Source: Pseudomonadota bacterium
Lineage (GTDB): Bacteria > Pseudomonadota > Gammaproteobacteria > Eutrophobiales > Eutrophobiaceae
Assembly: GCA_013112535.1 (NCBI GenBank)
Contig: JABFGI010000002.1
Span: forward strand, 62,001 to 126,000
Direction of reading: 5' to 3'
Length of the DNA stretch: 64,000 nucleotides
Positions 1 to 11,856 of this stretch are shown one piece after another (position 1 is the stretch's first letter; every line of letters starts with the position of its first letter). The position numbers and the translations under genes were made by a program. A model generated the notes under the pieces. That model ran no database searches and was not told the DNA's origin. It saw nothing but the letters and a program-made list of their open reading frames with translations.

Positions 1-306
1 TTTTAAAGACTGGTGTTCTTTCAGATACTCATAAGAATAAAGAAATACAATAAAGCTGATCCCGCACATAAAAGCTTTTAGTATTGAACTCATGGCATCA
101 CTGATAAATCCGCCATTAAAGACAATGGTCGCCTCTCCGGGACAGTTAATAAATACTAGTACCAGTGTAATTAGTAAACTGGCCTGGGCAGTCCAGTAAG
201 TTAATGTATGCTGAGGATCATTATTAAAAGCCTCTATGATCAATACCATGCACGCTAATACAACTAACGTGATTTCTGGTAGTGCAATGATTAATTCAGC
301 ATTCAT
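1..306 (-). CDS. nuoN: NADH-quinone oxidoreductase subunit N (partial, N-terminal part)
   Basis: This is the start of NuoN, an antiporter-like membrane subunit of complex I that takes part in proton pumping. Only the first 102 codons lie in the window; the gene runs off the left edge. The visible protein begins MNAELIIALPEI and is almost entirely hydrophobic, with about three membrane segments, as expected for the NuoN N-terminus. The start codon overlaps the nuoM stop (ATGA), which fixes both the start and translational coupling. It is the last gene of the nuo operon seen here. The call rests on gene order plus the hydrophobic profile and is close to certain. Confidence 0.93.
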   Translation of the reverse strand, partial: MNAELIIALPEITLVVLACMVLIIEAFNNDPQHTLTYWTAQASLLITLVLVFINCPGEATIVFNGGFISDAMSSILKAFMCGISFIVFLYSYEYLKEHQSLK

Positions 307-1823
307 AGTGTTTTACTCTGTAATACGTGTGTAATCAGTTCTTCTACTGTGGCATGCATGACATCAAACACAGGCGCAGGCCAAACACCGAACATAATGA
401 CTACAATAGCCAATAAGAAGAGAATTAAACCTTCTCTGGCATTGATATCTTTTAATTCAGCAACAGCTTCTTTAGTAACATCGCCAAAAACGACGCGTTT
501 GTACATCCATAGACTATAAGCCGCACCGAGTATTAATGTTAGTGCTGCGGCAAAGGCAATCCAGAAACTGGCTTTAAAACTACTTAATATCACCAGAAAT
601 TCACCGACAAAGCCTGATGTTCCAGGAAGTCCTGAATTCGCCATGACAAATAACATCATAAAAGCAGCGAAGTAAGGCATGCTATTTACGACACCACCAT
701 AATCTTTAATCATTCGACTATGTAAGCGGTCATACATTACCCCGACACAAAGGAACATTGCTGCTGAAATGAATCCATGTGAAATCATTTGCATCATGGC
801 GCCTTCCATTCCCATGATAGCGCCTGAGTTTTCCCCGGTTGCAGCAACAATCGCGAATGGAAGAAAGAAACCGAGCGTGACAAAACCCATATGTGAAATT
901 GATGAATAAGCGATCAGCTTTTTCATATCTTCCTGAACCAGCGCAACAAAACCAATATAAACAATGGCAATTAATGAAAGCGCGATCATTGCATCACTAA
1001 AAAACAAACTCGCATCCGGTGTAATTGGCAAACTGAATCGAAGAAAGCCATAGCCACCCATCTTCAGCATAATCGCAGCAAGAACGACAGAACCACCAGT
1101 TGGCGCTTCAACGTGAGCATCCGGTAACCAGGTGTGAACTGGCCACATTGGAATCTTGACCGCAAAGGCTAAAAAGAAAGCAATAAAGATAAATTTTTGA
1201 GCGGTTAAGCCTAATGGAACATCATGCAGAATTTCTATATTAAAACTACCGGCTTTGGAATATAGATAAAGAAAAGCAACCAGCATGAAAACCGAACCGA
1301 GGAAAGTATAGAGAAAAAACTTTATCGTCGCGTAAACCCGGTTTGGCCCACCCCAGATACCTATAATTAAAAACATCGGTATCAACATCGCTTCCCAAAA
1401 GACATAAAACAGGATGGCATCCAATGCGACAAAGACGGCATTCATTAAACCGGTCAGAATCAAAAAGGCACACATATAATAAGATATGCGATTTTCTATG
1501 ACTTCCCATGCTGCCAGAATAACAAGTATGGTTGTGAATGTTGTCAATAATATTAATGGCAAGCCTATACCATCAACACCAAGATGATATTTAATATTAA
1601 ATGCACTTATCCAGTTTGTTTCTTCAACAAACTGCATACCAGCAACACTTGCATCAAACTGGCAATATAACAAAACAGAAAAAACAAATGTGATAAAAGA
1701 AACTGCTAGCGAAAAGTATTTCACTGTTTCTTCCTGACGATCGCCTGCAATCAACACCCAGATACCACCGAGTATCGGTGTCCAGATGAGCATACTTAAT
1801 AAAGGCAAATTACTTAATGTCAT
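303..1823 (-). CDS. nuoM: NADH-quinone oxidoreductase subunit M
   Basis: NuoM is one of three Mrp-antiporter-like membrane subunits of complex I that translocate protons during NADH:quinone oxidoreduction in the inner membrane. The 506-residue length is normal. The protein has about 14 hydrophobic segments. The family signature PVHTWLPDAHVEAPTGGS, followed by the lysine of AIMLKMGGYG, lies near the middle of the protein, and a conserved glutamate lies in the FYVFWEAMLIPM helix. It sits between nuoL (24 bp upstream) and nuoN (4-bp overlap) in the usual order. Nothing suggests damage. Confidence 0.98.
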   Translation of the reverse strand: MTLSNLPLLSMLIWTPILGGIWVLIAGDRQEETVKYFSLAVSFITFVFSVLLYCQFDASVAGMQFVEETNWISAFNIKYHLGVDGIGLPLILLTTFTTILVILAAWEVIENRISYYMCAFLILTGLMNAVFVALDAILFYVFWEAMLIPMFLIIGIWGGPNRVYATIKFFLYTFLGSVFMLVAFLYLYSKAGSFNIEILHDVPLGLTAQKFIFIAFFLAFAVKIPMWPVHTWLPDAHVEAPTGGSVVLAAIMLKMGGYGFLRFSLPITPDASLFFSDAMIALSLIAIVYIGFVALVQEDMKKLIAYSSISHMGFVTLGFFLPFAIVAATGENSGAIMGMEGAMMQMISHGFISAAMFLCVGVMYDRLHSRMIKDYGGVVNSMPYFAAFMMLFVMANSGLPGTSGFVGEFLVILSSFKASFWIAFAAALTLILGAAYSLWMYKRVVFGDVTKEAVAELKDINAREGLILFLLAIVVIMFGVWPAPVFDVMHATVEELITHVLQSKTL

Positions 1824-1847
1824 GTGTTTAATCTTATTAATTAATAT

Positions 1848-3827
1848 TTAATTCAAAATTCCGTGTACAAATACGCCAAGCAATACCAGCAAACCGATAA
1901 TAATGGCAAAGGCATAATGGTAGAGATAACCTGTCTGAATATTGCGAACAATATTTGAAATAAGTCCGACACTGCGTGCCGTGCCATTAACAAACAAGCC
2001 ATCAATAATTTTTACATCACCAATTTTCCAAAGTAGTTGTCCTATTTCTCTGGTACCTCTGGCAAAGACCAATTGATTAAAATCATCAAAGCCGTATTTA
2101 TTAAGTAGTAATTTGTGAATAAAACCAAACTTACTTACAATTTTTCCCGGTAATTCTGGAAACTTGATATAACACAACCAGGCTACAAAAATTCCTGATG
2201 ACATTAATATCAGGACTAACGGATGTTTGAACGCGTGCATTATAAATCCGCCGACACCATGATAGTCAGCACCTATTTCAGCTAACACGTCATGTGCTGA
2301 AGAAACATAAATTGCATTGCCAAAGTAACCTTCAAAAAGCATCGGACCAATTAAAAATGCACCCAGTATTAAAGAAGGTATTGCTAACACTGACAAGGGC
2401 ACGGTTACAACAGCAGGTGCTTCATGCAGATGCTTCCACGTTTCTGTATCCATTCTTTGTTCACCATGAAAGGTCATAAACAATAAACGAAAACTATATA
2501 AAGCCGTAATAAATACACCAATCAATACGGAGTAGTAAGCGAAGTGCGCACCGTATAATGATGAATGATGTACTGCTTCAATAATCGCATCTTTGGAAAA
2601 GAAACCGGACGTACCGGGAAAACCGATCAACGCTAAAGTACCAACAAAACAGGTTAACCAGGTAATCGGCATAGCTTTATATAAGCCCCCCATCTTGCGC
2701 ATGTCCTGCTCGTGATGCATGACAATAATCACCGAACCAGCAGCGAGGAATAGTAAAGCCTTGAAGAAAGCATGCGTCACTAAATGAAACATGGCTGCGG
2801 CATAAGCTGATGCGCCTAATGCTACCGTCATATAACCAAGTTGCGACAATGTTGAATAAGCAACAACACGTTTAATATCATTTTGCACCAGGCCAAGAAA
2901 GCCCATAAACAACGCAGTTATCGATCCAATAATTAAAATAAAGCTCAGCGCTGTTTCAGACAATTCAAACAAGGGCGACATTCTAGACACCATAAAGATA
3001 CCGGCCGTCACCATGGTTGCAGCATGGATTAATGCAGAGATAGGCGTTGGACCTTCCATTGAATCAGGTAACCAGACATGTAGAGGCACTTGCGCCGATT
3101 TACCCATAGCACCAATAAATAAACAGATACAAATAACCGTCATTAATGACCATGGCTCATTACCAAAAATGCTAATAGTCGTATCTGCGTGATCACTGAC
3201 ATTAGTAAAGACCGTCGCATAGTCCAGCGTATTGAAATACATTAATACTGCAGCGATGCCTAACAAGAAACCAAAATCACCGACTCTATTAACCAGAAAG
3301 GCTTTCATGTTGGCAAAAATTGCCGTGTCTTTTTTATACCAGAAACCAATTAATAAATACGAAACAACGCCCACTGCTTCCCAGCCGAAAAACAATTGCA
3401 GGAAGTTATTCGACATAACCAACATCAACATGGCAAAAGTAAACATCGAAATGTAACTAAAGAATCGTTGGTAACCCGGATCATCGTGCATGTAGCCGAT
3501 GGTATAGATATGTATCATCCATGAAACAAAGGTCACAACAACCATCATTGTTACCGAAAGCGGATCAATTAAAAATCCAATTTGAAAATCTATCCCGCCA
3601 CTACTTAACCAGGTATACAGTGCCTCATTATAAACTGCTCCACCATCAAACATATGATGCTTATAGGCGATCATTGAAAGAATACTGGAGATTGCAACAC
3701 CGATAATTGTTACCCAATGCGCACCACTTCTACCTATCACCTTACCAAATAATCCGGCGATCAAGGATCCTGCCAGTGGTGCCAGCACGATGATTAAATA
3801 CAATGTTCCCATATCTTCAAACATCAT
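1848..3827 (-). CDS. nuoL: NADH-quinone oxidoreductase subunit L
   Basis: NuoL is the largest antiporter-like subunit of complex I and sits at the distal end of the membrane arm. The 659 residues contain the proton-channel signature VPLHVWLPDSMEGPTPISA and the motif LFFGWEAVGVVSYLLIGFW with its conserved glutamate. The C-terminal extension of about 150 residues corresponds to the long amphipathic helix lying along the membrane arm, followed by a last membrane segment. The gene directly abuts nuoK (start at 3827, nuoK stop at 3828) and is followed by nuoM after 24 bp. Length and motifs are normal. Confidence 0.98.
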   Translation of the reverse strand: MMFEDMGTLYLIIVLAPLAGSLIAGLFGKVIGRSGAHWVTIIGVAISSILSMIAYKHHMFDGGAVYNEALYTWLSSGGIDFQIGFLIDPLSVTMMVVVTFVSWMIHIYTIGYMHDDPGYQRFFSYISMFTFAMLMLVMSNNFLQLFFGWEAVGVVSYLLIGFWYKKDTAIFANMKAFLVNRVGDFGFLLGIAAVLMYFNTLDYATVFTNVSDHADTTISIFGNEPWSLMTVICICLFIGAMGKSAQVPLHVWLPDSMEGPTPISALIHAATMVTAGIFMVSRMSPLFELSETALSFILIIGSITALFMGFLGLVQNDIKRVVAYSTLSQLGYMTVALGASAYAAAMFHLVTHAFFKALLFLAAGSVIIVMHHEQDMRKMGGLYKAMPITWLTCFVGTLALIGFPGTSGFFSKDAIIEAVHHSSLYGAHFAYYSVLIGVFITALYSFRLLFMTFHGEQRMDTETWKHLHEAPAVVTVPLSVLAIPSLILGAFLIGPMLFEGYFGNAIYVSSAHDVLAEIGADYHGVGGFIMHAFKHPLVLILMSSGIFVAWLCYIKFPELPGKIVSKFGFIHKLLLNKYGFDDFNQLVFARGTREIGQLLWKIGDVKIIDGLFVNGTARSVGLISNIVRNIQTGYLYHYAFAIIIGLLVLLGVFVHGILN

Positions 3828-4133
3828 CTATCCCTTCATTGATCTCAAATCATCTACATTAATAGAATTTTTCTTACGGAATAAAACAATAAGAATCGCT
3901 AACCCAATAGCAGCTTCCGCAGCAGCGACTGTCAATATAAAAAAGACAAACACCTGACCATGCACATCCCCAAGAAAATGTGAGAAGGCAATAAAATTCA
4001 TGTTCACAGAAAGCAGCATTAATTCAATACACATTAATAATATAAGTACGTTCTTTCTGTTTATAAAAATACCGGCAACGCTGATACAAAATATCAATGC
4101 GGCTAATGACAAAACTTCAGGTAAAGTAATCAT
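3828..4133 (-). CDS. nuoK: NADH-quinone oxidoreductase subunit K
   Basis: NuoK is a small membrane subunit of complex I with three transmembrane helices. The 101-residue length is standard. The two membrane-buried glutamates known to be important in this family are visible in [13 protein letters not shown] and [13 protein letters not shown]. The start overlaps the end of nuoJ by 4 bp (ATGA type), showing translational coupling, and nuoL follows immediately. No anomalies are seen. Confidence 0.98.
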   Translation of the reverse strand: MITLPEVLSLAALIFCISVAGIFINRKNVLILLMCIELMLLSVNMNFIAFSHFLGDVHGQVFVFFILTVAAAEAAIGLAILIVLFRKKNSINVDDLRSMKG

Positions 4134-4741
4134 GCTTCTGAGTCCTTCTTTTCTGCTGCCATCTTGATAACGCGTAATCGATCCTGTTTTTTAACAAATA
4201 CCTGCTTATCCGGATTAATAGATTTGTTAATTTTCACTTTACTCATGCTCAAAGTAATTGCTGCAATGATCGCAACTAATAAAATAATGCCGGCTATTTC
4301 AAACTGAAAAAGGTATTTGCTGTAAATGGCCAGACCCAGTTCTCTTGCATTACTGTAGTTCGGATCCAGTTGTTCCTTGGCAATATAAGGTTCTGCCAGA
4401 AAATAATCCGATCCAACAACCAGGCCCATTGCAATAACCATTAATATAGCTATACCAACACCTATTGGAACATGCCTGGCAAAGCCTTCTTTTACAACGA
4501 CTTGATTAATATCCAGCATCATGACAACAAACAGAAACAACACCATAACGGCGCCGACATAAACCAGTACCAATGTGATTGCTAAAAATTCAGCCTGTAA
4601 TATCAACCAGACGGCAGATGTTGCAAAAAAAGAAAGGATAAGAAATAAAGCAGCATGAACCGGGTTACGAGAAACCACAACCATCGATGCTGAAAATATC
4701 AACATCGCTGCAAAAAGATAAAAAACGATTTGTTCAATCAT
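4130..4741 (-). CDS. nuoJ: NADH-quinone oxidoreductase subunit J
   Basis: NuoJ is a membrane subunit of complex I whose third helix changes conformation during coupling. The 203 residues show five hydrophobic segments and the family core [21 protein letters not shown]. The C-terminal tail after the last helix (about residues 165-203) is polar and rich in Lys and Asp, as in other gammaproteobacterial NuoJ proteins. It lies 45 bp downstream of nuoI and overlaps nuoK by 4 bp. The identification is secure from both sequence and gene order. Confidence 0.97.
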   Translation of the reverse strand: MIEQIVFYLFAAMLIFSASMVVVSRNPVHAALFLILSFFATSAVWLILQAEFLAITLVLVYVGAVMVLFLFVVMMLDINQVVVKEGFARHVPIGVGIAILMVIAMGLVVGSDYFLAEPYIAKEQLDPNYSNARELGLAIYSKYLFQFEIAGIILLVAIIAAITLSMSKVKINKSINPDKQVFVKKQDRLRVIKMAAEKKDSEA

Positions 4742-4786
4742 TTATTGCTATCCTGTCCTGTTATTTCTTTCATATTCATTTTAAAT

Positions 4787-5284
4787 TTAGCGATAAAATG
4801 CATCACGGGCACGGTCTTCAGCAATCTGTGCTTCTACCGCATCACCCACTTCCAATAATTTTTGTTTAGTCATTAATAGGTCGTCACGGTTTTCGCCATG
4901 GTATTCAAAAATTCTTGTTTCAACGATTGAATCAACCGGACAGGATTCCTCGCAAAATCCACAAAAAATACATTTGGTTAAATCAATATCATAGCGAGTT
5001 GTACGTCGGCTACCATCATCGCGAGGCTCAGATTCAATCGTAATAGCAACAGCCGGGCAAACCGCTTCACATAATTTACAGGCAATACAACGTTCTTCAC
5101 CATTAGGATAACGACGCAATGCGTGCAAACCACGAAAGCGATGTGACTGCGGCGTTTTTTCTTCCGGATATTGCACTGTTATTTTTCTTTTAAACAAATA
5201 CCGTCCCGTAAGCTGCAAACCTTTTAGCAACTCCCAAAGAAACAAACTTTGTATGTAGTTTTTAACGTTATTTATCATCTTCAA
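4787..5284 (-). CDS. nuoI: NADH-quinone oxidoreductase subunit I (2x 4Fe-4S)
   Basis: NuoI is the peripheral-arm ferredoxin subunit of complex I that carries clusters N6a and N6b and passes electrons to NuoB. Both 4Fe-4S binding motifs are present: [12 protein letters not shown] and [12 protein letters not shown]. The N-terminal 30 residues are amphipathic and would lie on the membrane surface. The 165-residue length is typical. The ATG overlaps the nuoH stop by 4 bp. The 45-bp gap before nuoJ is the widest spacing inside this half of the operon and shows no obvious hairpin. Confidence 0.98.
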   Translation of the reverse strand: MKMINNVKNYIQSLFLWELLKGLQLTGRYLFKRKITVQYPEEKTPQSHRFRGLHALRRYPNGEERCIACKLCEAVCPAVAITIESEPRDDGSRRTTRYDIDLTKCIFCGFCEESCPVDSIVETRIFEYHGENRDDLLMTKQKLLEVGDAVEAQIAEDRARDAFYR

Positions 5285-6396
5285 TCAAACCATGGTGGGA
5301 CATTAGTAACTACCAGTGCAGATACAACGATGACCCAGACTATTGTTAGAGGAATAAACACTTTCCAACCGAGGCGCATAATTTGATCATAACGATAACG
5401 TGGAAAAGTTGCCCTTAACCATAAAAATAAAAACATAAAAAAGGATGTTTTCGCCAACAACCAGAGTATTGGCGGTACCCATGCAAAAAGATCTTCAAGA
5501 ACAGGAATTCCCTGTACCGGCGATAACCAGCCACCACAAAACAGGATGGCGGAGAGTACGGCAACCAGGATCATGTTGGCATATTCCGCCATAAAGAATA
5601 CCGAGAAAGCCATACCCCCGTATTCAACATGAAAACCGGCAACAATTTCCGATTCACCTTCGGCAACATCAAATGGTGCGCGGTTAGTCTCAGCAACACC
5701 TGAAATAAAATAAATGATATATAAAGGAAATAACGGTAACCAGAACCAGTGAACAACACTACCTGATTGTGCATTAACAATATCACCCAGGTTTAAACTA
5801 CCGGCAGCAATTAAAACACCTATCAAAGCAAAGCCCATGGCAATTTCATAAGAGACAATTTGTGCAGCTGAACGCATGGCTCCCAGAAATGCATATTTTG
5901 AATTCGATGCCCAACCGGCAATAATAATGCCGTACACCGCTAATGATGTCAGCGCCAATACATATAATAACGAGGCATTAATATCAGCAATAACTTTCGT
6001 ATCATCAAAGGGAATTACTGCCCATGCAGCGACCGAAGGTGCTAAAGATAAAACCGGCGCTATAACAAACAGGAATCGGTTAGAACCGGTAGGTATTACA
6101 ATTTCCTTTACGATTAACTTTACAGCATCCGCGATCGGTTGCCCCAGACCCCATAAACTAAAACCGAAAAAGCCAACCCGGTTTGGACCAATGCGTCCTT
6201 GAATAAAGCCGATCACTTTCCGCTCAACATATGTAAAGTATGCGACAGTGACTAATACGGGAACTAATACAGAGAGAATTTTGATGACAGTTTGCAAAAC
6301 AATCAGCGCATGGGCTTGATAATCAGACGGAACAATTAATGCTGTTATCGGCGACAACACCTGATCACTGATAAATTGATAAATTATTTCCAACAT
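5281..6396 (-). CDS. nuoH: NADH-quinone oxidoreductase subunit H
   Basis: NuoH is the membrane subunit at the junction of the two arms of complex I and forms much of the quinone-access chamber. The diagnostic loops are intact: [18 protein letters not shown] after the first long helix, and [20 protein letters not shown] with its cluster of conserved acidic residues. The 371-residue length is slightly above the E. coli value, the extra part being at the N-terminus. It overlaps nuoG by one base and nuoI by four. Confidence 0.98.
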   Translation of the reverse strand: MLEIIYQFISDQVLSPITALIVPSDYQAHALIVLQTVIKILSVLVPVLVTVAYFTYVERKVIGFIQGRIGPNRVGFFGFSLWGLGQPIADAVKLIVKEIVIPTGSNRFLFVIAPVLSLAPSVAAWAVIPFDDTKVIADINASLLYVLALTSLAVYGIIIAGWASNSKYAFLGAMRSAAQIVSYEIAMGFALIGVLIAAGSLNLGDIVNAQSGSVVHWFWLPLFPLYIIYFISGVAETNRAPFDVAEGESEIVAGFHVEYGGMAFSVFFMAEYANMILVAVLSAILFCGGWLSPVQGIPVLEDLFAWVPPILWLLAKTSFFMFLFLWLRATFPRYRYDQIMRLGWKVFIPLTIVWVIVVSALVVTNVPPWFD

Positions 6397-8774
6397 TAGC
6401 TCTTTGCAATCCTTATCTCGCCGAATGAAGCACCCAGATTAATTTGCTCAGGGTGCGCTGACTGAATTAATACACAATCATCCGCTACACGTTCATCAAT
6501 AATCACTTTTAACGTAACACTGTTGTCATCCTGTTCAACTTTTGCACTATCATCATTTGCCAGTTTATTCTTTTCTGCCAAAGCTGAGTTAATATGAATA
6601 GCACCATCAGAAACATCAGATGTTTTCTGTAAAGAATCAGCTCGACGACTGATGGAATCAATCATATTCATCGGTGTTTCAGTAATTCGTTGCAAACCGT
6701 TAGAACTGTTATTGATCGAACCAGATAGTTTCCATGAACTGGAATTATCGCCTTCAATACTTCCAATCTGCTTCATTGCTTCATCGAGTACATCAGTTGA
6801 AGACTGATAATCAAAACCTTCAAGCTCAAAATAATTACCTAAAACCCTTAATACTTTCCAGGCTGGTCTTGCTTCCGCCAAAGGCGTGACAGCACCAGCA
6901 AAACTTTGTTTTGTGCCTTCATTATTAATGTATGTACCCGATGTTTCTGTAAAAACAGAAATTGGCAACAGAACATCCGCATATTCATTCATTTCATCAC
7001 TGCGAAATGCCGTTAATGAAACGACAAAATCAGCATTTTTCATAGCTTCACGAGCAATACGACTATCATAACAATCGAGTTCGGGTTCTACTCCCATTAA
7101 TATATAGGCTTTTAATCTGGCCTTTAACATTTCCTGGGTGTTCATTCCGGCATCAGTTTGTTTGCAGCCCGTTAAACGGTGAGGTACTGCGCCTGCTAAC
7201 CACGCACCAGATGTGTTTGCATTCTCGGATAAATAACCCAGTTTTGAATTGCTTAATTCAGCGATTAAACCGGCAAGTGAGCGAAGTAATGAAAACTGTG
7301 GATGTGAAGATGCAATATTTCCTAATAAAACAATCGCATCATCGGCATCAAGTAACTGTGCTGCTATCGCTTTATGGTTTTCATCAGCAGTAGCTTTATC
7401 GATACTTTGTTTTATTTGTGTATCAACATCCCTATTTGATATCTCAATTACTGCTTTTAAAATCGAAGCGAGCTCCAACGGTATCATGTCAGGTGCCACT
7501 ATAGTTTTCGCTTTAACAGGGAAATTAAAATCGTAATCAACCGAATTCAGCACACTAACCGTTGCACCATGTAATACTGCCTTTCGAAGACGATGATTAA
7601 TAATGGGTTGTTCCTTACGAACATTACTGCCAATTAATAACGTGGCTTGTAGATTATCAAATTCAGCAATACTTTGACCTAAATAAGGAAAAGCAGGCGC
7701 GTCATCCTGATCTGAAAAATCAGATTGTTTCAAACGACTATCAATATTATTTGATCCAATGGCGCGAATATACTTTTGTAACAAATATAATTCTTCCAGC
7801 GTTGATGAAGCAGAAGCAATCGCACCAATTTGCTCTGTGTCATTAGAATCAATCAATACCTGCAAACTATTACTAACGACTTCCAGGGCTGTTTCCCAAT
7901 CAACCTCGTGCCAGGTCCCATTGTCTTTAACCATGGGTTTATTTAATCGGTCTTCACTATTAACTGCTTCATAACTAAAGCGATCACGATCCGATAACCA
8001 CACTTCATTTATTGATTCGTTAATGGCAGGTACAACACGTTTAACTTTATTCGCTTTAACATGCACATGTATATTTGAGCCAACAGAATCATGCGGTGCG
8101 ACAGCCTCTTTTTGTACTAATTCCCATGTTCTTGCCGAATAGCGGAATGGCTTGGAGGTTAATGCACCGACAGGACACAGGTCTATAACATTACCTGACA
8201 TTTCTGAAGTCACACTTTTCTCAATATAAGTGCCTATCTGTGTATTTTCACCACGACCAGTAGCACCCATCTCGCGTAAACCGGCAATCTCCTCACCAAA
8301 ACGAACACAACGCGTACAGTGTATACAACGCGTTAAATCAGTCTGAATTAACGGACCAATATTTTTATCTTTAACAACACGTTTTCTTTCCTGATAGCGT
8401 GAAACATCCTGACCATAACCCATGGCCAAATCCTGTAATTCACATTCGCCTCCCTGATCACAGATAGGACAGTCGAGAGGATGATTAATTAACAAAAACT
8501 CCATCACTGCTTTTTGTGCGGCAATGGCTGCTTTCGATTTTGTTTTCACTTTCATGCCTTCCATCACTGGTGTTGCACAGGCAGGTAAGGCTTTAGGTGC
8601 TTTTTCAACTTCAACCAGGCACATTCTGCAATTAGCAGCGATGGTTAATTTATTGTGATAACAAAAGCGTGGCACGTAGATGTCATTCGCATCTGTTACC
8701 TCGATCAGCATTTGTCCCTTATTAGCTGAAAAGGTTTGACCGTCTACTTCTATTGTTATTTTATCTTCAGACAT
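6396..8774 (-). CDS. nuoG: NADH-quinone oxidoreductase subunit G
   Basis: NuoG is the largest peripheral subunit of complex I and holds several iron-sulfur clusters in the electron wire. The N-terminal 220 residues carry a 2Fe-2S ferredoxin domain ([19 protein letters not shown]), the His/Cys 4Fe-4S motif [18 protein letters not shown], and [13 protein letters not shown] with CPVGAL further on. The remainder (about residues 225-700) is a molybdopterin-oxidoreductase-like fold that in complex I carries no Mo cofactor. The 792-residue length is within the range of non-enteric Gammaproteobacteria. The C-terminal 100 residues are variable and low in complexity. Confidence 0.97.
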   Translation of the reverse strand: MSEDKITIEVDGQTFSANKGQMLIEVTDANDIYVPRFCYHNKLTIAANCRMCLVEVEKAPKALPACATPVMEGMKVKTKSKAAIAAQKAVMEFLLINHPLDCPICDQGGECELQDLAMGYGQDVSRYQERKRVVKDKNIGPLIQTDLTRCIHCTRCVRFGEEIAGLREMGATGRGENTQIGTYIEKSVTSEMSGNVIDLCPVGALTSKPFRYSARTWELVQKEAVAPHDSVGSNIHVHVKANKVKRVVPAINESINEVWLSDRDRFSYEAVNSEDRLNKPMVKDNGTWHEVDWETALEVVSNSLQVLIDSNDTEQIGAIASASSTLEELYLLQKYIRAIGSNNIDSRLKQSDFSDQDDAPAFPYLGQSIAEFDNLQATLLIGSNVRKEQPIINHRLRKAVLHGATVSVLNSVDYDFNFPVKAKTIVAPDMIPLELASILKAVIEISNRDVDTQIKQSIDKATADENHKAIAAQLLDADDAIVLLGNIASSHPQFSLLRSLAGLIAELSNSKLGYLSENANTSGAWLAGAVPHRLTGCKQTDAGMNTQEMLKARLKAYILMGVEPELDCYDSRIAREAMKNADFVVSLTAFRSDEMNEYADVLLPISVFTETSGTYINNEGTKQSFAGAVTPLAEARPAWKVLRVLGNYFELEGFDYQSSTDVLDEAMKQIGSIEGDNSSSWKLSGSINNSSNGLQRITETPMNMIDSISRRADSLQKTSDVSDGAIHINSALAEKNKLANDDSAKVEQDDNSVTLKVIIDERVADDCVLIQSAHPEQINLGASFGEIRIAKS

Positions 8775-8789
8775 ATTCTTGATTACTAT

Positions 8790-10112
8790 CTATGCGGCCT
8801 CATCATTATTTGTTTTAGATGCGCCAACCATACAGCGCTTATGGTCAATGTGATATTGAAACTCATCTCCAAACTGCTTAACAAAACTTCTTACCGGCCA
8901 TGCTGCGGCTTCACCAAAAGCACAGATCGTACGTCCTTCAATCTTACTGGCCACATCATCCAGTTTTTCCAGATCCCCTTGTGTTCCCTCGCCTGCTTCG
9001 ATACGTTTTACAACACGGTATAACCAACCTGTCCCTTCACGACACGGTGTGCATTGACCACATGATTCGGAATAATAAAAACGCGAGATACGTTCCAGTG
9101 CTCTGACCATACAGGTTGTATCATCCATAACAACCACTGCACCGGAACCTAACATGGAGCCCGCTTTAGAAATCGAGTCATAATCCATATTGGCATCCAG
9201 CATAATATCGCCAGGTACCACCGGGCTGGAACTGCCACCGGGAATCACTGCTTTCAAACCACGTCCATTACGTACGCCACCCGCCATTTCAAGCAATTTT
9301 GCAAAAGACGTACCTAAAGGTATTTCAAAATTACCGGGATTATTAACATGCCCGCTAACAGAAAAACATTTCATGCCACCACTGTTCGGAACACCCTTAT
9401 CAGCAAACCAGGTTCCACCATTGACAATAATACTGGGAACTGATGCAAAACTTTCTGTATTATTGATGGTAGTCGGCTTGCCGTATAAACCGAAGTTTGC
9501 TGGAAACGGTGGCTTAAACCTTGGTTGCCCTTTTTTGCCTTCAAGCGATTCAAGCAATGCCGTTTCTTCACCACAAATATAAGCACCAGCACCGAGACTG
9601 GCATGGATATCAATATCGACACCACTACCTAAAACATTTTTACCTAACAAACCTTCTCGATAAGCTTCCTTTAATGCATTATCAAAACGCATAAATGGCT
9701 CATCCATAAATTCACCACGAAGATAGTTATAACCCACTGTTGAACCGGTGGCATAGCAGGCTATCGCCATGCCTTCTACCAACGCATGTGGATTATATCG
9801 TAAGATATCTCTATCTTTACATGTACCAGGTTCACTTTCATCTGAGTTACAGACGATATATTTTTGGCCTACCAGATTTCGTGGCATAAAACTCCATTTC
9901 AAGCCTGTTGGAAAGCCTGCTCCGCCTCGGCCTCTTAAGCCTGAATTTTTTACTTCTTCAATAACATCTTCTTGCGGTATTTTTTCACTCAGTATTTTCT
10001 TAAGCGCTTCATAACCACCCACCTTTAAATAATTTTCAAAGGTCCATGGCTCATCAAACTTGAGCGTAGCAAAGCAAACATTATTCATTTCCATTGTTTT
10101 ATCCTTACTCAT
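8790..10112 (-). CDS. nuoF: NADH-quinone oxidoreductase subunit F
   Basis: NuoF is the NADH- and FMN-binding subunit at the tip of the peripheral arm of complex I. The NADH-binding loop [13 protein letters not shown], the FMN-site segment [17 protein letters not shown] and the N3 4Fe-4S motif [11 protein letters not shown] are all intact. The 440-residue length is normal. Translation is coupled to nuoE by a 4-bp overlap, and nuoG follows after 15 bp. A second methionine a few residues in (MEMNN) could serve as an alternative start with little effect on the protein. Confidence 0.98.
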   Translation of the reverse strand: MSKDKTMEMNNVCFATLKFDEPWTFENYLKVGGYEALKKILSEKIPQEDVIEEVKNSGLRGRGGAGFPTGLKWSFMPRNLVGQKYIVCNSDESEPGTCKDRDILRYNPHALVEGMAIACYATGSTVGYNYLRGEFMDEPFMRFDNALKEAYREGLLGKNVLGSGVDIDIHASLGAGAYICGEETALLESLEGKKGQPRFKPPFPANFGLYGKPTTINNTESFASVPSIIVNGGTWFADKGVPNSGGMKCFSVSGHVNNPGNFEIPLGTSFAKLLEMAGGVRNGRGLKAVIPGGSSSPVVPGDIMLDANMDYDSISKAGSMLGSGAVVVMDDTTCMVRALERISRFYYSESCGQCTPCREGTGWLYRVVKRIEAGEGTQGDLEKLDDVASKIEGRTICAFGEAAAWPVRSFVKQFGDEFQYHIDHKRCMVGASKTNNDEAA

Positions 10113-10603
10113 TCAAGCTCATCCAGAATTTCGTCCACCTTTTCTGGTGTCAGATTTTCATAATACTTATGATCGATCATCATCATTGGGCCACCACAAC
10201 AGGCTGCCAGACATTCTTCTTCGACTTTAATAAAAAACTTTCCGTCTTTAGTTGACTCACCTGTTTTTATTCCTAACTTCTTCTCCAGATGTTCAACAAT
10301 CGTATCTGACCCCATTAACATGCAGGAAATATTGGTACAGACTGAAATACTATGACGACCAACTGGTTCAGTTTCAAACATGGAATAAAAAGAAGCGACT
10401 TCATAAACAGCAATCCGGGGCATGTCGAGATAGGTAGCAACAGCATCCATTAATTCTGTCGTCAAATAACCATCATTCTGATGCTGCGCAGCACGTAGTG
10501 CTGCAAGTACAGCAGATTGTTTTCTGTCTTCCGGATATTTTTTTAACCATTCTTCGATCTCGGATCGAGTATGCTCGGTTAATACTTGAGTTGATTCGGT
10601 CAT
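10109..10603 (-). CDS. nuoE: NADH-quinone oxidoreductase subunit E
   Basis: NuoE is the thioredoxin-fold 2Fe-2S subunit (cluster N1a) that forms the NADH dehydrogenase module with NuoF and NuoG. The four cluster ligands can be seen in [10 protein letters not shown] and [13 protein letters not shown] helical N-terminal domain (residues 10-80) precedes the thioredoxin fold. The 164-residue length is standard. It overlaps nuoD by one base and nuoF by four, consistent with a single polycistronic transcript. Confidence 0.98.
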   Translation of the reverse strand: MTESTQVLTEHTRSEIEEWLKKYPEDRKQSAVLAALRAAQHQNDGYLTTELMDAVATYLDMPRIAVYEVASFYSMFETEPVGRHSISVCTNISCMLMGSDTIVEHLEKKLGIKTGESTKDGKFFIKVEEECLAACCGGPMMMIDHKYYENLTPEKVDEILDELE

Positions 10604-11856
10604 TATCTATCTATCTCACCAAAAACGATGTCTTGTGTGCCTATAACTGCAACAACATCGGATAACATATGTCCTTTTACCATTTCATTCATCGAAGATA
10701 AGTGAGCAAAGCCAGGCGCACGTACTTTTAATCGATACGGTTTATTTGCCCCATCGGAAACAAGATAAATCCCAAACTCACCTTTTGGATGTTCAACTGC
10801 CGAATATACTTCACCTTCTGGCACACAATAACCTTCTGTAAATAATTTAAAGTGATGAATTAATGACTCCATATCATCTTTCATTTCTTCACGTTTAGGT
10901 GGTGTTAGTTTGTGATCATCAAGAATAACCGGACCTGGGTTATCTCTTAACCAATCAACACATTGTTTGATAAGTCGATTTGATTGACGCATTTCTTCAA
11001 CTCGAACCAGATAACGATCATAACAATCACCATTGGTACCAACCGGGATATCAAAATCAAGTTGATCATAGACTTCATAGGGTTGTTTCTTTCTTAAATC
11101 CCATTCAACACCGGAACCACGTAACATCGCACCAGTAAAACCCAGTTGTAATGCACGTTCAGGCGAAACTACACCAATACCGACTGTTCGTTGTTTCCAG
11201 ATTCGATTGTCGGTTAACAAAGTCTCGTATTCATCAACATATCCGGGAAAACGTGCGCTAAAATTATCAATAAAATCCAGCAAAGATCCTTGTCTGTTTT
11301 CATTCAAGCGATCAACTTCTTCCTGCTTATGCCACTTTGAAGCCTCGTACTTGGGCATGATAGAAGGTAAATCACGGTAAACACCACCAGGACGATAATA
11401 GGTTGCATGCATACGTGCACCAGATACAGCTTCATAACAATCCATTAAATCTTCACGTTCACGGAAACAATAAAGAAACATGGTCATCGCACCAATATCA
11501 AGACCATGCGTTCCCAACCACATCAGATGATTTAATATACGTGTAATCTCATCAAACATAACACGGATGTATTGCGCTCGTATTGGTGGTGTCACACCCA
11601 ATAATTTTTCGATGGCCATAACATAAGCATGTTCATTACACATCATAGAAACATAATCGAGTCTATCCATATAGCCGATGCTCTGGTTGAATGGCTTACT
11701 TTCAGCCAGCTTTTCAGTTCCACGGTGTAATAAACCGATATGTGGATCAGCACGTTCAATGACCTCGCCATCCATTTCAAGAATCAACCTGAGAACACCA
11801 TGCGCAGCAGGATGTTGCGGACCAAAATTCATTGTCATATTACGAATCTCAGCCAT
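10603..11856 (-). CDS. nuoD: NADH-quinone oxidoreductase subunit D
   Basis: NuoD lines the quinone-binding cavity of complex I and descends from the large subunit of NiFe hydrogenases. The signatures [15 protein letters not shown] and [12 protein letters not shown] are present. I place the start at the ATG at 11854-11856 ([12 protein letters not shown]), giving 417 residues. An in-frame ATG nine codons upstream lies inside nuoC, whereas the chosen start is preceded by a GAGGAA-type ribosome binding site at proper spacing and lies two bases after the nuoC stop. NuoC and NuoD are separate genes here, unlike the fused NuoCD of enterics. Confidence 0.97.
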   Translation of the reverse strand: MAEIRNMTMNFGPQHPAAHGVLRLILEMDGEVIERADPHIGLLHRGTEKLAESKPFNQSIGYMDRLDYVSMMCNEHAYVMAIEKLLGVTPPIRAQYIRVMFDEITRILNHLMWLGTHGLDIGAMTMFLYCFREREDLMDCYEAVSGARMHATYYRPGGVYRDLPSIMPKYEASKWHKQEEVDRLNENRQGSLLDFIDNFSARFPGYVDEYETLLTDNRIWKQRTVGIGVVSPERALQLGFTGAMLRGSGVEWDLRKKQPYEVYDQLDFDIPVGTNGDCYDRYLVRVEEMRQSNRLIKQCVDWLRDNPGPVILDDHKLTPPKREEMKDDMESLIHHFKLFTEGYCVPEGEVYSAVEHPKGEFGIYLVSDGANKPYRLKVRAPGFAHLSSMNEMVKGHMLSDVVAVIGTQDIVFGEIDR